From assembly GCF_017329615.1 (NCBI RefSeq), contig NZ_JAFMTW010000004.1, positions 82,332-146,331 on the forward strand: a DNA stretch of 64,000 bases, written 5' to 3'. This document shows, piece after piece, positions 53,480 to 62,619 of this stretch (the first letter of the stretch is position 1; each line of letters opens with the position of its first letter). The position numbers and the translations under genes are program-made. Below the pieces are notes generated by a model. That model was not told where the DNA came from and ran no database searches. It worked only from the letters and a program-made list of their open reading frames with translations. Origin of the DNA: Alicyclobacillus suci. GTDB taxonomy: Bacteria > Bacillota > Bacilli > Alicyclobacillales > Alicyclobacillaceae.

Positions 53480-54645
53480 GGTCTCACCTCGACGTCGCCG
53501 CCAAACGGACGTGCCCCTGGCGCGGCCAACGAAGGCGTAGCGTCGGCGGTCTCAGCCGCTTTTTGTGGCACCAGACATACAGACACCGTCACGTTCCCCG
53601 ACTTACGCTTCTCCACGACAAACGACGACGCCCCGGACGACAAGCGTGCCGCCGGTTCACTCACACCGTACGCGCCCACATACTTGTAGACCGTCTCCGA
53701 TGGATTGGGAATCTCCACCGCGTTCAACTCCGCGGCCGTATATGTCACGAGCGGCACGTTGTAGCGCTGGCAAAATTCCAGTAACCCGGGCTCGTCGCGT
53801 TTCACGTCAATCGTCGCGACGTTGCGAATGCTCTTTGGCGAAAGCTGCACAGCCCGCAGCGTCTCCTCCACCACCGTGGCAATCTCGTCCGCCGACGTGC
53901 CCCGGTTGCAACCGATGCCTAAGACAATCACCTTCGGACGGTACAAAACGCCGTTTTGCAAGAGAACGCTGGCCTCCTCGTCCGTGAGTCGGCGCGGCGT
54001 GATGACCAGGGCCGCGTCAAACGGTTCCTGCATCGCATCGTGGGTGTTGTCGAACACATGTAGATAAGAGGGCAAAGGTTTGTCGTATGTCCACCACTCC
54101 CGCTCGCCAGCCTCCTGCACGATGTGCACGCGTTGCTCGTTCACCACCGCAGCACTCACCGGCGTCACCTTCTCGAAGTTGGCAATTTCCCAACCGTACG
54201 CGCGTCCCAGCAAATCGACGGCGAGCGTCTCGCCGACGTCGGACGCCGTCGTGATAACCGGTCGCGCGCCAAGTGCGGCTGCGACTTTGCGCGTCAAATC
54301 GTTGGCGCCCCCCAAATGGCCCGAGAGGACGCTGATGACGTGCTCTGCTCTATCGTCGATCACGACCACCCCCGGGTCCGTCTTCTTGTCCTTGAGAAGC
54401 GGCGCAATCAACCGCACCATCGCACCCAGCGAAAAGATGCCAATCAGGCCGCTGTACGCGTGAAATAGCGTGGGCACGTGGGCGACGACGGAGCCTTCGT
54501 AGGTCGTGATGCCACGCTCTGCCTCGTCGCCATACGCGAATTTCTCTGGGTAATAGACGTCGACATCCGGGAGTTGTGCCTGGAGGCGCCGGGCGATGGC
54601 CGTGCCGTGTTTGGTGATAGCGACCACGGCGTTTGCTTTCGTCAT
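53476..54645 (-). CDS. cbiG: Cobalt-precorrin-5A hydrolase
   Basis: A 389-residue CbiG with the N-terminal (about 1-130, SGLIGIFSLGAMVRLIAPLL), mid (SGHLGGANDLTRKVA) and C-terminal (VLGIGCNRGTSADEI) domains of the family. It opens the delta-lactone and releases acetaldehyde from cobalt-precorrin-5A in the anaerobic pathway. Its 4-bp overlaps with cbiF and cbiA show tight translational coupling. Confidence 0.93.
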   Translation of the reverse strand: MTKANAVVAITKHGTAIARRLQAQLPDVDVYYPEKFAYGDEAERGITTYEGSVVAHVPTLFHAYSGLIGIFSLGAMVRLIAPLLKDKKTDPGVVVIDDRAEHVISVLSGHLGGANDLTRKVAAALGARPVITTASDVGETLAVDLLGRAYGWEIANFEKVTPVSAAVVNEQRVHIVQEAGEREWWTYDKPLPSYLHVFDNTHDAMQEPFDAALVITPRRLTDEEASVLLQNGVLYRPKVIVLGIGCNRGTSADEIATVVEETLRAVQLSPKSIRNVATIDVKRDEPGLLEFCQRYNVPLVTYTAAELNAVEIPNPSETVYKYVGAYGVSEPAARLSSGASSFVVEKRKSGNVTVSVCLVPQKAAETADATPSLAAPGARPFGGDVEVRP

Positions 54646-55433
54646 CCTTCGACCACACCCTTTCGGTAGCGATGCGTGAACGTCTTGTCGTACAACTTCG
54701 AACGATGGCCGTCCGCAAGGGCGAGATTCGGATCTAGCGCCCAGCCAGCGAGAATCATCGCGTGGCTGGAGACGTGCGCGTCGCCCATCGCACGCACAAG
54801 ATGGGAGAGTGTGCTGCGAATCACCAATTGGTCAGGCCACGTGGCCTTCTGCACGACGGCGACCGGTGTATCCGGCGACCAGCCGGCAGCCAGTAAGTCG
54901 TCGACCGCCTTCTTCGCGAGTGTCGCACTCAAAAACAGCGCGAGCGTCGTGTGGTGCTTTGCCAAATCGCGCAGTTGTTCGCCCTCTGGCATCGGCGTAC
55001 GCCCGCCGACACGCGTGAGAATGACCGTCTGCGTCAGTTCCGGCACCGTCAGTTCTGCCCCAAGTACGGCCGCCGCCGCAAACACCGAACTCACACCCGG
55101 AACCACCTCGTAGGGAACTTTTGCGCGCAAAAGCATACCAATCTGCTCCAGGATGGCGCCGAAGACGGCCGGATCACCCGTATGGACCCGCGCCACGCTG
55201 CGCCCTTCGCGCACGTGCGAAACCATCAGCTGGACGATTTCTTCAAGCGCCATGCCCGCGCTTTTAAACACCTGTGTCGTCGGTCCGCAGTAGTCGAGCA
55301 GTTCCGCGCGCACGAGGCTGTCCGTGTAGATGACCACATCCGCACGCTGAAGAATGCGCATGCCTTTGACTGTGATGAGCTCCGGGTCCCCCGGGCCCGC
55401 ACCGACGATATACACTTTTGCGTCCAGTTTCAT
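54642..55433 (-). CDS. cbiF: Cobalt-precorrin-4 C11-methyltransferase
   Basis: A 263-residue SAM-dependent tetrapyrrole methylase. VYIVGAGPGDPELITVKGMRIL is the N-terminal SAM motif, and VHTGDPAVFGAILEQ and PGVSSVFAAAA complete the family site. Order next to cbiL and cbiG supports the C11 assignment. Confidence 0.93.
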   Translation of the reverse strand: MKLDAKVYIVGAGPGDPELITVKGMRILQRADVVIYTDSLVRAELLDYCGPTTQVFKSAGMALEEIVQLMVSHVREGRSVARVHTGDPAVFGAILEQIGMLLRAKVPYEVVPGVSSVFAAAAVLGAELTVPELTQTVILTRVGGRTPMPEGEQLRDLAKHHTTLALFLSATLAKKAVDDLLAAGWSPDTPVAVVQKATWPDQLVIRSTLSHLVRAMGDAHVSSHAMILAGWALDPNLALADGHRSKLYDKTFTHRYRKGVVEG

Positions 55434-56143
55434 TTCCTCACCACCAAGAGTGTCAAATAATTGAGTGAAGCACCTTTCAAGGCGCGAACGTCATGCCAGA
55501 CGCGCTCACTCGCCGAGGTCACTTTCGTGCAGACCGCCGCTTTCTCCGTGAGACCTAATTCGTCGAGCAACCCTATCATCTCGTCGAGCACCTTGGCGAC
55601 CTTTAAAAACACCACACAATCGTGATGCAATAACGCATCCCTCATCGCGTCCATATCCGCACGCGCCGGAATGATGGCGACGGCCTCGTCGCCATCCGCC
55701 AAAGGTGCCCCCAATCGGTTCGCCGCGGCGTTCACCGACGAAATGCCCGGTACCGAGACAACCTGTACCTCCGGGTGCGTTTGCTGCATCAAGCGCGCCA
55801 TGTGAATAAACGTGCTGTAGAGCATCGGGTCGCCCTCTGTGACAAAGACGACGTCGCGCCCCCCGGCCAAGTGTTCATAGACCGCGTCCACCGTCTTCTG
55901 CCAGGCGGCGCGCAACGCGTCCTCATCTTTTGTCATCGGGAACACGAGGCCGAGCATCGTCTTCTCAGCCGGATTCACATACTGTTCGACGATTTCCAGC
56001 GCGTAACTTTTACCGCCCATCCGCTTGTTCGGGTAAGCAATCACTGGCGACGACTGCATCAGCCGAAACGCCTTTACAGTCAACAGTTCCGGGTCACCCG
56101 GGCCGACACCGACGCCGTACAGCGTCCCTGTGGTCTGTGTCAC
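55430..56143 (-). CDS. cbiL: Cobalt-precorrin-2 C20-methyltransferase
   Basis: A 237-residue SAM-dependent methylase. GVGVGPGDPELLTVKAFRLMQ and VFVTEGDPMLYSTFIHM with PGISSVNAAANRLG identify the CbiL/CobI branch. It makes cobalt-precorrin-3 from cobalt-precorrin-2. Overlaps cbiET and cbiF by 4 bp each. Confidence 0.92.
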   Translation of the reverse strand: MTQTTGTLYGVGVGPGDPELLTVKAFRLMQSSPVIAYPNKRMGGKSYALEIVEQYVNPAEKTMLGLVFPMTKDEDALRAAWQKTVDAVYEHLAGGRDVVFVTEGDPMLYSTFIHMARLMQQTHPEVQVVSVPGISSVNAAANRLGAPLADGDEAVAIIPARADMDAMRDALLHHDCVVFLKVAKVLDEMIGLLDELGLTEKAAVCTKVTSASERVWHDVRALKGASLNYLTLLVVRK

Positions 56144-57435
56144 GACTTCTCCTCCCTCGCACGGTTTGTTGCAGGAATGTGTGTTTCGGGAATGTGTGTT
56201 TCCTGGTTAGTTGTTTCAAGCATGCCAGTCACCAAGTAGACCGGGTTCATCCCCTCCAGGCGCGTGAGATTCAAAATCGGCTTACTCCGAGCCGTCTGAA
56301 CCAGCGTGACGCTTACGGTTAGTCCCAGTTCGCGCAGCGTCTGGTACGCCTCGTACAAATTTTCAATGGTCGCCGCATTGACCACGATGCGCCCGCCCGC
56401 GCGCAGACGGTTCGCGCAGATGTGCAACAACTCGCCCAGTTCACCACCACTGCCGCCGATGAACACCGCATCCGGATCTGGAAAGCGCTCCAACCCATCG
56501 GGCGCTTTCGCGTGAACGGCTACAAAATCCGTCCGAAATTTCACCTGATTTTCCCGCAGATTGACCAAGTCACCCTCATTTTTCTCGACCGCAAACACCT
56601 GCAAATCCGGCGTCGAGAGAATCGCTTCAATCGATACAGAGCCTGTGCACGCGCCGATATCCCACAGCACGTCGCCCGGACGCAGCCGCAATTCAGCGAG
56701 ACTCAACACGCGGACCTCGCGCTTCGTAATCAACCCTCTGTCGGGCTTTCGCTGCGAAAACGCACTGTCGTCCATACCCAGCGTAAAGACTGGCGACGAG
56801 GCGTCATCGCGGCGGCGCAGGATGACGACATTCAGCGCGGCAAATGACGCATCGCTGAGGGATTGCAGGTCGTACCAACCCGTTTTCTCCTGCTCGCCGC
56901 CGAGGTGTTCGCCGACAAACGCGTCATATTCCGTCATGCCGTATTCCAAAAGGTAGCGGGCAATGGCGCCAGGCGTATTGACGTCGTCCGTCAACACCGC
57001 CACACACGCCCGATTGTGCAGCTTTTGTGCAAACCCTTGGATAGGTCGCCCATGCAAGCTGATGACGGGCGCATCCTGCCAGCTGAGCCCAGCCCGCGCA
57101 AACGCCAATTGCACGGAACTCACGTGCGGCACAATATCCACACGATGATGCCCGAGGCGCTTTGTCAGCACGCCGCCAATGCCAAAAAACAGTGGATCCC
57201 CACTGGCCAACACCGCCACAGGCCGCGTGGCCGACACTTGGTCAATTTCGTCTATCGCCACCCGCATCGGCGTCGGAAACACGCGCTTTTCGCCTGTGAA
57301 CGCAGGGAACAAAGCCAGTTGTCTTTCACTCCCGTACAACACCGCACACGCGCGAATGCGGTCTCTTACCGCATCGCCGAGCCCTTTGACACCGTCGTCG
57401 CCGATGCCGACGACGACCACTTTTTTATCCGTCAA
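56140..57435 (-). CDS. cbiET: Fused cobalt-precorrin-7 C5- and C15-methyltransferase
   Basis: A 431-residue fusion. Residues about 1-205 are a CbiE tetrapyrrole methylase (VVGIGDDGVKGL, ASGDPLFFGIG); residues about 230-410 a CbiT-type class I methyltransferase (DVLWDIGACTGSVSIEAI, DAVFIGGSGGELGELL) that also decarboxylates. The fusion corresponds to CobL of the aerobic pathway, though all neighbours here are of the anaerobic type. Overlaps the end of cbiD by 11 bp. The C-terminus has the repeated ETHIPETHIP. Confidence 0.93.
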   Translation of the reverse strand: MTDKKVVVVGIGDDGVKGLGDAVRDRIRACAVLYGSERQLALFPAFTGEKRVFPTPMRVAIDEIDQVSATRPVAVLASGDPLFFGIGGVLTKRLGHHRVDIVPHVSSVQLAFARAGLSWQDAPVISLHGRPIQGFAQKLHNRACVAVLTDDVNTPGAIARYLLEYGMTEYDAFVGEHLGGEQEKTGWYDLQSLSDASFAALNVVILRRRDDASSPVFTLGMDDSAFSQRKPDRGLITKREVRVLSLAELRLRPGDVLWDIGACTGSVSIEAILSTPDLQVFAVEKNEGDLVNLRENQVKFRTDFVAVHAKAPDGLERFPDPDAVFIGGSGGELGELLHICANRLRAGGRIVVNAATIENLYEAYQTLRELGLTVSVTLVQTARSKPILNLTRLEGMNPVYLVTGMLETTNQETHIPETHIPATNRAREEKS

Positions 57436-58534
57436 TTTGCGCGCCTCCTAAATACTCGCCCGCGAGCGTGGTCAAATCTGTCCGAATTCGCATCCCACCG
57501 TCGACATGCTGGAGCACGTGCGTACAGCACGCGTACGCCAGCCGATCGAAAAATTCGCGATAGCCGCGTTCGAGCATCCAGTCGCCGACCTGACTCGCCG
57601 TATTGGCCTCGCGAATGGCTTGGCACAACTCAGCCGGCGCACCGACGTCCGCCGCAATGGACGCCAAAAAACCGAAGTCGATGGGCGCGCTCTTGGCGTG
57701 CACCATCATGACGCCTTGCGCGACTTTCGAGAACTTGCCCATCATGCCGACAAAGCGCACCTCCCGCATGCCGGTGCGCTTGGCGTGCTTGGCCGAAAAG
57801 CCGACAAAGTCGCCCATCTCGACAAACGCCTCAATCGGCAACTCTGGGAACATGCGAATCGCGTACTTCTCACTGCGGCCGCCGGTCGTCAACACCACGG
57901 TCGTGAGCCCCTGTTCCTTTGCGACGTTCATCGCGTAGGCGATACTCGCCTTGTACGACGCCGTCGAGAACGGCACGACAATCCCGCGCGTGCCTAAAAT
58001 CGAAATGCCCCCCACAATCCCAAGCCGCTCGTTCAGCGTCTTTTTGGCGATCTCCTCACCATCCGGCACGGAAATCACCACCTTGACGCCACGCTGAATC
58101 CCGTATTCAGCGAGTACGGCCTCGACCGTCTCGCGAATCATTTTGCGCGGCACAGGATTAATCGCCGCCAAGCCGACTGGAATTGGGAGCCCCGGCTTCG
58201 TCACCCGGCCGACGCCGACGCCGCCGTCAATCTCCACGCCATCGCCTTCAATAAACGACACCGTCGCGACAATGCGGGCGCCGTGGGTGGCGTCGGGATC
58301 GTCTCCGCCATCCTTAATCGTCGTAACGGACGCCATATCTTTCGTGAATTCGACGTCCTGCAACGAAAACTCAACCCACTCGCCGGCGGGAATCCAGATG
58401 GTCGCGGACGTCACGGGTGCCTGCTCAATCAGGGTCAAAAGCGCCCCTTTGGCACACGCGGTCGCACAAGCACCTGTCGTATAACCGTGCCGGAGCGGGC
58501 GATTGGGTACGTCGAGCATCTCGCCCATCGGCAC
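57425..58534 (-). CDS. cbiD: Cobalt-precorrin-5B C1-methyltransferase
   Basis: A 369-residue CbiD with HGYTTGACATACAKGALL at residues 16-33 and the GILGTRGIVVPFS region. It methylates C1 in the anaerobic route and has no homologue in the aerobic one, so it confirms the pathway type. It starts one base after the cbiC stop; an ATG two codons in is an alternative. Confidence 0.95.
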   Translation of the reverse strand: MPMGEMLDVPNRPLRHGYTTGACATACAKGALLTLIEQAPVTSATIWIPAGEWVEFSLQDVEFTKDMASVTTIKDGGDDPDATHGARIVATVSFIEGDGVEIDGGVGVGRVTKPGLPIPVGLAAINPVPRKMIRETVEAVLAEYGIQRGVKVVISVPDGEEIAKKTLNERLGIVGGISILGTRGIVVPFSTASYKASIAYAMNVAKEQGLTTVVLTTGGRSEKYAIRMFPELPIEAFVEMGDFVGFSAKHAKRTGMREVRFVGMMGKFSKVAQGVMMVHAKSAPIDFGFLASIAADVGAPAELCQAIREANTASQVGDWMLERGYREFFDRLAYACCTHVLQHVDGGMRIRTDLTTLAGEYLGGAQIDG

Positions 58535-59188
58535 TCACCGACCTTTGGCGTCCGCCAAGAGCGACAGGGCGTTGACCGTCGCCACAGCCACCGGACTTCC
58601 ACCCTTGCGCCCATGGTTGGTGATGAACGGCACGTCCAACTTCATCAACTCCGCTTTCGACTCTGCCGCCGAGACAAAGCCAACCGGCACGCCGACAATC
58701 AAGCTCGGTCGCGCTTCGCCACATTTGACCAGGCGAATCAGTTCGAGCAGCGCCGTCGGCGCGTTGCCAATCGCGAAAATCGCGCGAGGATGCGCGGCCA
58801 CCGCCTTGCGCACCGACACAATGGCCCGTGTCGTCCCGAGGCGTTTGGCTTCGGCCATCACGTCGGGATCGGAAATATAGACATGGACGTCGCCACCGTA
58901 CTTGACGATTCGCGGCTTACTGATACCCGATTGCACCATCTGCACGTCCGCGACAATGGGTTCCCCCGCGAGAATGGCCGCGACACCTGCCTCGATGGCG
59001 TCTGGGTGAAAGACGAGGCTTCGCCCGAGTTCGAAGTCCGCCGACGCGTGGATGACGCGCTGGACCACTTTGAACTGTTCATCCGTAAACGGATGCGGCC
59101 CCAGTTCCTCCGTGATAATCTCGAAACTTTTGTCCTCAATCGCCTGTGGCTGCGTCGTCACAGGCTGAAACTCCGTACCAAATTCCAT
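58535..59188 (-). CDS. cbiC: Cobalt-precorrin-8 methylmutase
   Basis: A 217-residue methylmutase that moves the C11 methyl to C12. VIHASADFELGRSLVFHPDAI carries the catalytic His, and VGVPVGFVSAAESKAEL is the conserved second motif. It lies between cbiJ and cbiD on the same strand. Confidence 0.95.
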   Translation of the reverse strand: MEFGTEFQPVTTQPQAIEDKSFEIITEELGPHPFTDEQFKVVQRVIHASADFELGRSLVFHPDAIEAGVAAILAGEPIVADVQMVQSGISKPRIVKYGGDVHVYISDPDVMAEAKRLGTTRAIVSVRKAVAAHPRAIFAIGNAPTALLELIRLVKCGEARPSLIVGVPVGFVSAAESKAELMKLDVPFITNHGRKGGSPVAVATVNALSLLADAKGR

Positions 59189-59226
59189 GCCGCGCTACCT
59201 CGCCTTCTCCGTACTTCATCATCATT

Positions 59227-60009
59227 TCACCTGGTTACAGCGGGCCCGAGGACGCGACCAAGCTCTGCCATCACACCGTCCGCTGTCGAAAAACTCGTGC
59301 CATACGCCAGCTTGGGGCGACCAATGACAATCACCTGAATGCCCATCTCTATCGCCGCAGCCACCTTATCGTCAACCGCCCCCGGCCCACCGCTCTCTTT
59401 CGTCACCATCAACGTCGTCTCGTAGTGTCGATAGAGCGCCTGGTTCAACTCGCGAGAAAACGGGCCTTGCATCGCAATGATGTTCTTCTGCTCAACCCCC
59501 AGGGCCACGCACTTCTCCATGTTGTCCACGCGTGGCAACATACGGGCGACTAGGCGGACATCTGGTCGGCCAATCAGTTTGTCGGTAAAAATCTGCAACG
59601 TCTTGCTGCCAGTCGTCAGCATGATGCTGCCACCGCGCTCTGCTGCTAGTTCTGCCGCCTGTTCGTATGTGTCGACCACCGTCACGAAGTCATTGCCGCC
59701 AAAATCCTGTGTCGCCCGCTCGTACCGGATATAGGGAATCCCTACCGCATCCGCCGCAGCCATCGCCGTGCGGTGCGCCTCTTCCGCGAACGGGTGGCTC
59801 GCGTCAACAAGCACCTTCGCGCCCGTGTCCTGTAAGGCTTCACACATCCGTTCGACATCCAAGCGCCCGTGACGCGCCGGAATTCCTGCATCTGTCAGGA
59901 CCTGTGCCGCGTTTTCGGTGACCACGCTGGCGATGAGTGGATAACCGCTCTCCTGAATGCGCAATGCCAAGGCCCGCGCGTCACTCGTCCCGGCCATGAA
60001 GAAGATCAT
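59227..60009 (-). CDS. cbiJ: Cobalt-precorrin-6A reductase
   Basis: A 260-residue NADH-type reductase with MIFFMAGTSDARALALRIQ at the N-terminus and VDASHPFAEEAHRTA in the middle, both CbiJ/CobK signatures. ATG 60009 has AAAGGAGG 8 bases before it; the open frame upstream only spans the 15-bp tandem repeats that follow cbiH60. Confidence 0.93.
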   Translation of the reverse strand: MIFFMAGTSDARALALRIQESGYPLIASVVTENAAQVLTDAGIPARHGRLDVERMCEALQDTGAKVLVDASHPFAEEAHRTAMAAADAVGIPYIRYERATQDFGGNDFVTVVDTYEQAAELAAERGGSIMLTTGSKTLQIFTDKLIGRPDVRLVARMLPRVDNMEKCVALGVEQKNIIAMQGPFSRELNQALYRHYETTLMVTKESGGPGAVDDKVAAAIEMGIQVIVIGRPKLAYGTSFSTADGVMAELGRVLGPAVTR

Positions 60010-60040
60010 CTGCGCTTCCTCCTTTCCTGGCTGACCACCG

Positions 60041-60100
60041 CCAACCACTTCATTAAAGTTCACTTCATTAAAGTTCACTTCATTAATTTCACTTCATTGG
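60041..60100. repeat. 15-bp tandem repeats at the cbiH60/cbiJ junction
   Basis: CACTTCATTAAAGTT occurs twice in full and twice in part between about 60047 and 60098, crossing the cbiH60 stop codon. The repeat fills most of the intergenic gap. Confidence 0.85.
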
Positions 60101-61791
60101 CCACATACCGAATCGGCGACCACAGTGACCGGCTTGTCTCGGTGAACGAACCCTTCGATCTCGCCAACCCGCTGGAAAAACTTGTGGAATCGCTCCCCTG
60201 GGAACGCGTCCGCCCGGTAGCGATTGACAATGCGCTCCATCAAATCAGGCACCTCGTCGGCGGGCACGCCCTCTGCCACGCGAATCCCGGGTGCCGCATT
60301 GCGTCCTGTCGTCTTGCCTCCGAGGAAAATGTCAAACTTGCCCTTGCGAAAGACGAGGCCGATGTCTTCATTCACCGCGCCGTAGCAAGCCATCGCGCAG
60401 CCATTGAAGCCGATGCGCAACTCCTTCTCCACCGAGAGCCCGGCGAGGCGCCCAGCAATTTCCTCGGCATACGCGATGCCCTCGTACTTCTCGCCATCGC
60501 AGAAATCGCACGCTTTGACCTTAATCACGTCGCCAACTGGCAACACCGTCAGCCCTTGCGCCTGCAACGCTTCGACCAAGGCGTTCGCGTCATCTGTCTG
60601 CGTCCGCAAAATCAGTTGGTGCGCCGTGGTGTACTCGATCTCGCCGCTCTCCCCAGCCAACTCCGCCAAACGCGTCAACTGTGCCGCGGTGAACTTCTTG
60701 TTCGCGACACCGGGGCTCACTGCGACTTCCAAAATAGAAACTTGCCGCACAGGCGCGGCCGTCGGCGAAAACGCTGTGGAGGACGTTGCCGGTCGACCTT
60801 CCGTGAGGCAACGAAGCGCAGCCTCTGCCCAAGCACGGGGTGGCAATGTGACTGCGGCAGCAGGCGTGGCGGACGTCGTGCTGCCCTGTGGCGTTTGTGT
60901 TCCAGTTGATGCGCTATCTTTGTGAATACCACTTTGACCGTTCCCGCCCGATGCGCCCTGCATTGCGTTCAGCGACCACGGCTCATTTTCCGGGCGCAGC
61001 CGTTCCCCAGGGCGCAGGCGCTGCTGCTCGGTGTCGAGTGTGTACTTGCGCTGGTAGCCGCGCGGCGTGATCATCAAATCGTCGTAGTAGAAGGTCGACG
61101 CGTTGCCGATGATGACCGTCGTCAGCATGCCGATGTCGTGCGTCAACATTTCCCCGAGGTTCGTGCGCACGACGTGTTGCCTGTCGCGATACGCGCTCTT
61201 GACGAGCCCAACAGGCGTTTCCGGGGGCCGGTATTTGAGCAGAATCACCTGCGTCTCGACAATCTGTCGCGTCCGCCGACCGCTCTTCGGGTTATACAGC
61301 GCAATGACAAAGTCCGCTGCAGCCGCCGCCTCAATGCGACGGGCGATGACCTCCCAGGGGGTCAGGTGATCGGATAAGCTGATGGTGCACGCGTCGTGCA
61401 TAATCGGCGCGCCAAGCAGGGCCGCGCACGAGTTGATAGCCGAAATCCCCGGAATCACCTCGATTTCCGGGTTATCGCCTGGATGCCAACCACGCTCAAT
61501 CAACACCTCGTACACAAGCCCCGCCATGCCGTAAACGCCGGCATCGCCGGACGAAATGACCGCGACACCCTTGCCATCCATGGCGAGTTGCACCGCCTTT
61601 TGCGCGCGGCTGACTTCCTCCGTCATGCCTGTACGCACGATATCCTGGTTCGTCAAAAGCCCGCGAATTAAATCGACATAGGTGTTGTAACCAATAATCA
61701 CGTCGCTCTCCTGAATCGCAGCCCGCGCGCGTTCCGTGATATGCTCATACGATCCCGGCCCGAACCCAACAACGAATATCTTTCCGCCCAT
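60094..61791 (-). CDS. cbiH60: CbiH60: C17-methyltransferase fused to a nitrite/sulfite reductase-like Fe-S domain
   Basis: A 565-residue (about 60 kDa) fusion. Residues about 1-245 are CbiH (VVGFGPGSYEHITERA, SSGDAGVYGMAGLVYE, PGISAINSCAALLGAP), which methylates C17 and contracts the ring. After a Ser/Thr/Ala linker (about 255-345), residues 350-560 resemble a nitrite/sulfite reductase half-domain with Cys428, Cys431, Cys465 and Cys469 for a 4Fe-4S cluster. The same arrangement is known as CbiH60 in Bacillus megaterium. The ferredoxin-like gene at the operon end could feed its cluster. Confidence 0.92.
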   Translation of the reverse strand: MGGKIFVVGFGPGSYEHITERARAAIQESDVIIGYNTYVDLIRGLLTNQDIVRTGMTEEVSRAQKAVQLAMDGKGVAVISSGDAGVYGMAGLVYEVLIERGWHPGDNPEIEVIPGISAINSCAALLGAPIMHDACTISLSDHLTPWEVIARRIEAAAAADFVIALYNPKSGRRTRQIVETQVILLKYRPPETPVGLVKSAYRDRQHVVRTNLGEMLTHDIGMLTTVIIGNASTFYYDDLMITPRGYQRKYTLDTEQQRLRPGERLRPENEPWSLNAMQGASGGNGQSGIHKDSASTGTQTPQGSTTSATPAAAVTLPPRAWAEAALRCLTEGRPATSSTAFSPTAAPVRQVSILEVAVSPGVANKKFTAAQLTRLAELAGESGEIEYTTAHQLILRTQTDDANALVEALQAQGLTVLPVGDVIKVKACDFCDGEKYEGIAYAEEIAGRLAGLSVEKELRIGFNGCAMACYGAVNEDIGLVFRKGKFDIFLGGKTTGRNAAPGIRVAEGVPADEVPDLMERIVNRYRADAFPGERFHKFFQRVGEIEGFVHRDKPVTVVADSVCGQ

Positions 61792-61833
61792 ATGTCACCC
61801 TCCTTACAAGACCTGTGCCGCCGCGAGCGAACG

Positions 61834-62619
61834 TTATCGCGCAAGTTCGCTTTGGACAGCACTTTGGGGCCGAAACCAGTCCAACTGTGCGTGCAATTGC
61901 ACGACGTCGCCAACGATGATGACGGCAGGCGACGTCAGCCCGCGCGCCTCGACCCTGTCGGCGATGTCGGCCAACGCCCCGACAACCGTCACCTGCTGAT
62001 CCGTCGTGCCCATATGAACGACGGCAGTCGGCGTATGCGCCGGGCGGCCGTGTGCGATGAGCCGCCGCGCGATATCCCGGAGATGGCCCATTCCCATCAA
62101 GATGACCAGTGTCTGGTTGGACGCCGCGATGGCCGCCCACGGCGTTCCGGTCGAATGTAGGCACTCGTGCCCCGTCACCACGTGAAACCCAGACGCGATC
62201 GCCCGATGCGTGAGTGGAATCCCCGCATACGCAGGCGCGGCGACGACCGAACTGACACCTGGCACAATCTCGTACGGAATGCCGTGATTCCGCAACGCCT
62301 CTGCCTCCTCTGCACCGCGCCCGAAAATGAACGGGTCTCCCCCCTTCAACCGGGCCACCGTATGCCCCGCCTGTGCCTTTTCCACCAAGAGCGCATCGAT
62401 GTCCCTCTGCGCCAGCGTGTGATGGTGCGGCGCCTTGCCGACGTAGATAAGCTGTGCCCCCGGGCGGGCAAAGTCGAGTAGTTCCTCGGCAACCAGTCGG
62501 TCATAGACGACGACATCCGCCGCTTCGAGCGCCGCCTTGCCGTTTAGCGTCAGCAACCCTGGGTCCCCCGGGCCCGCGCCAATCAGATACACGCGTCCCA
62601 CGAACTGCCGCGCCGTCAC
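61834..62619 (-). CDS. cobA: Uroporphyrinogen-III C-methyltransferase
   Basis: A 261-residue SUMT. VYLIGAGPGDPGLLTLNGKAAL, the ARLKGGDPFIFGRGAEEAEAL motif and PGVSSVVAAPAYAGIPLTHR are diagnostic. It makes precorrin-2 with two SAM, committing uroporphyrinogen III to corrins and siroheme. No siroheme synthase domain is attached. Starts 4 bp inside the cbiX stop. Confidence 0.95.
   Translation of the reverse strand: MTARQFVGRVYLIGAGPGDPGLLTLNGKAALEAADVVVYDRLVAEELLDFARPGAQLIYVGKAPHHHTLAQRDIDALLVEKAQAGHTVARLKGGDPFIFGRGAEEAEALRNHGIPYEIVPGVSSVVAAPAYAGIPLTHRAIASGFHVVTGHECLHSTGTPWAAIAASNQTLVILMGMGHLRDIARRLIAHGRPAHTPTAVVHMGTTDQQVTVVGALADIADRVEARGLTSPAVIIVGDVVQLHAQLDWFRPQSAVQSELAR

Noticed and set aside
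52015..54468. Several 100-170 codon plus-strand frames opposite cbiA and cbiG
   Set aside because: Shadow frames of well-supported genes with no independent evidence.
58283..60909. Long plus-strand open frames opposite cbiD, cbiC, cbiJ and cbiH60
   Set aside because: They are antisense to clear, tightly packed cobalamin genes and arise from codon bias in G+C-rich sequence.
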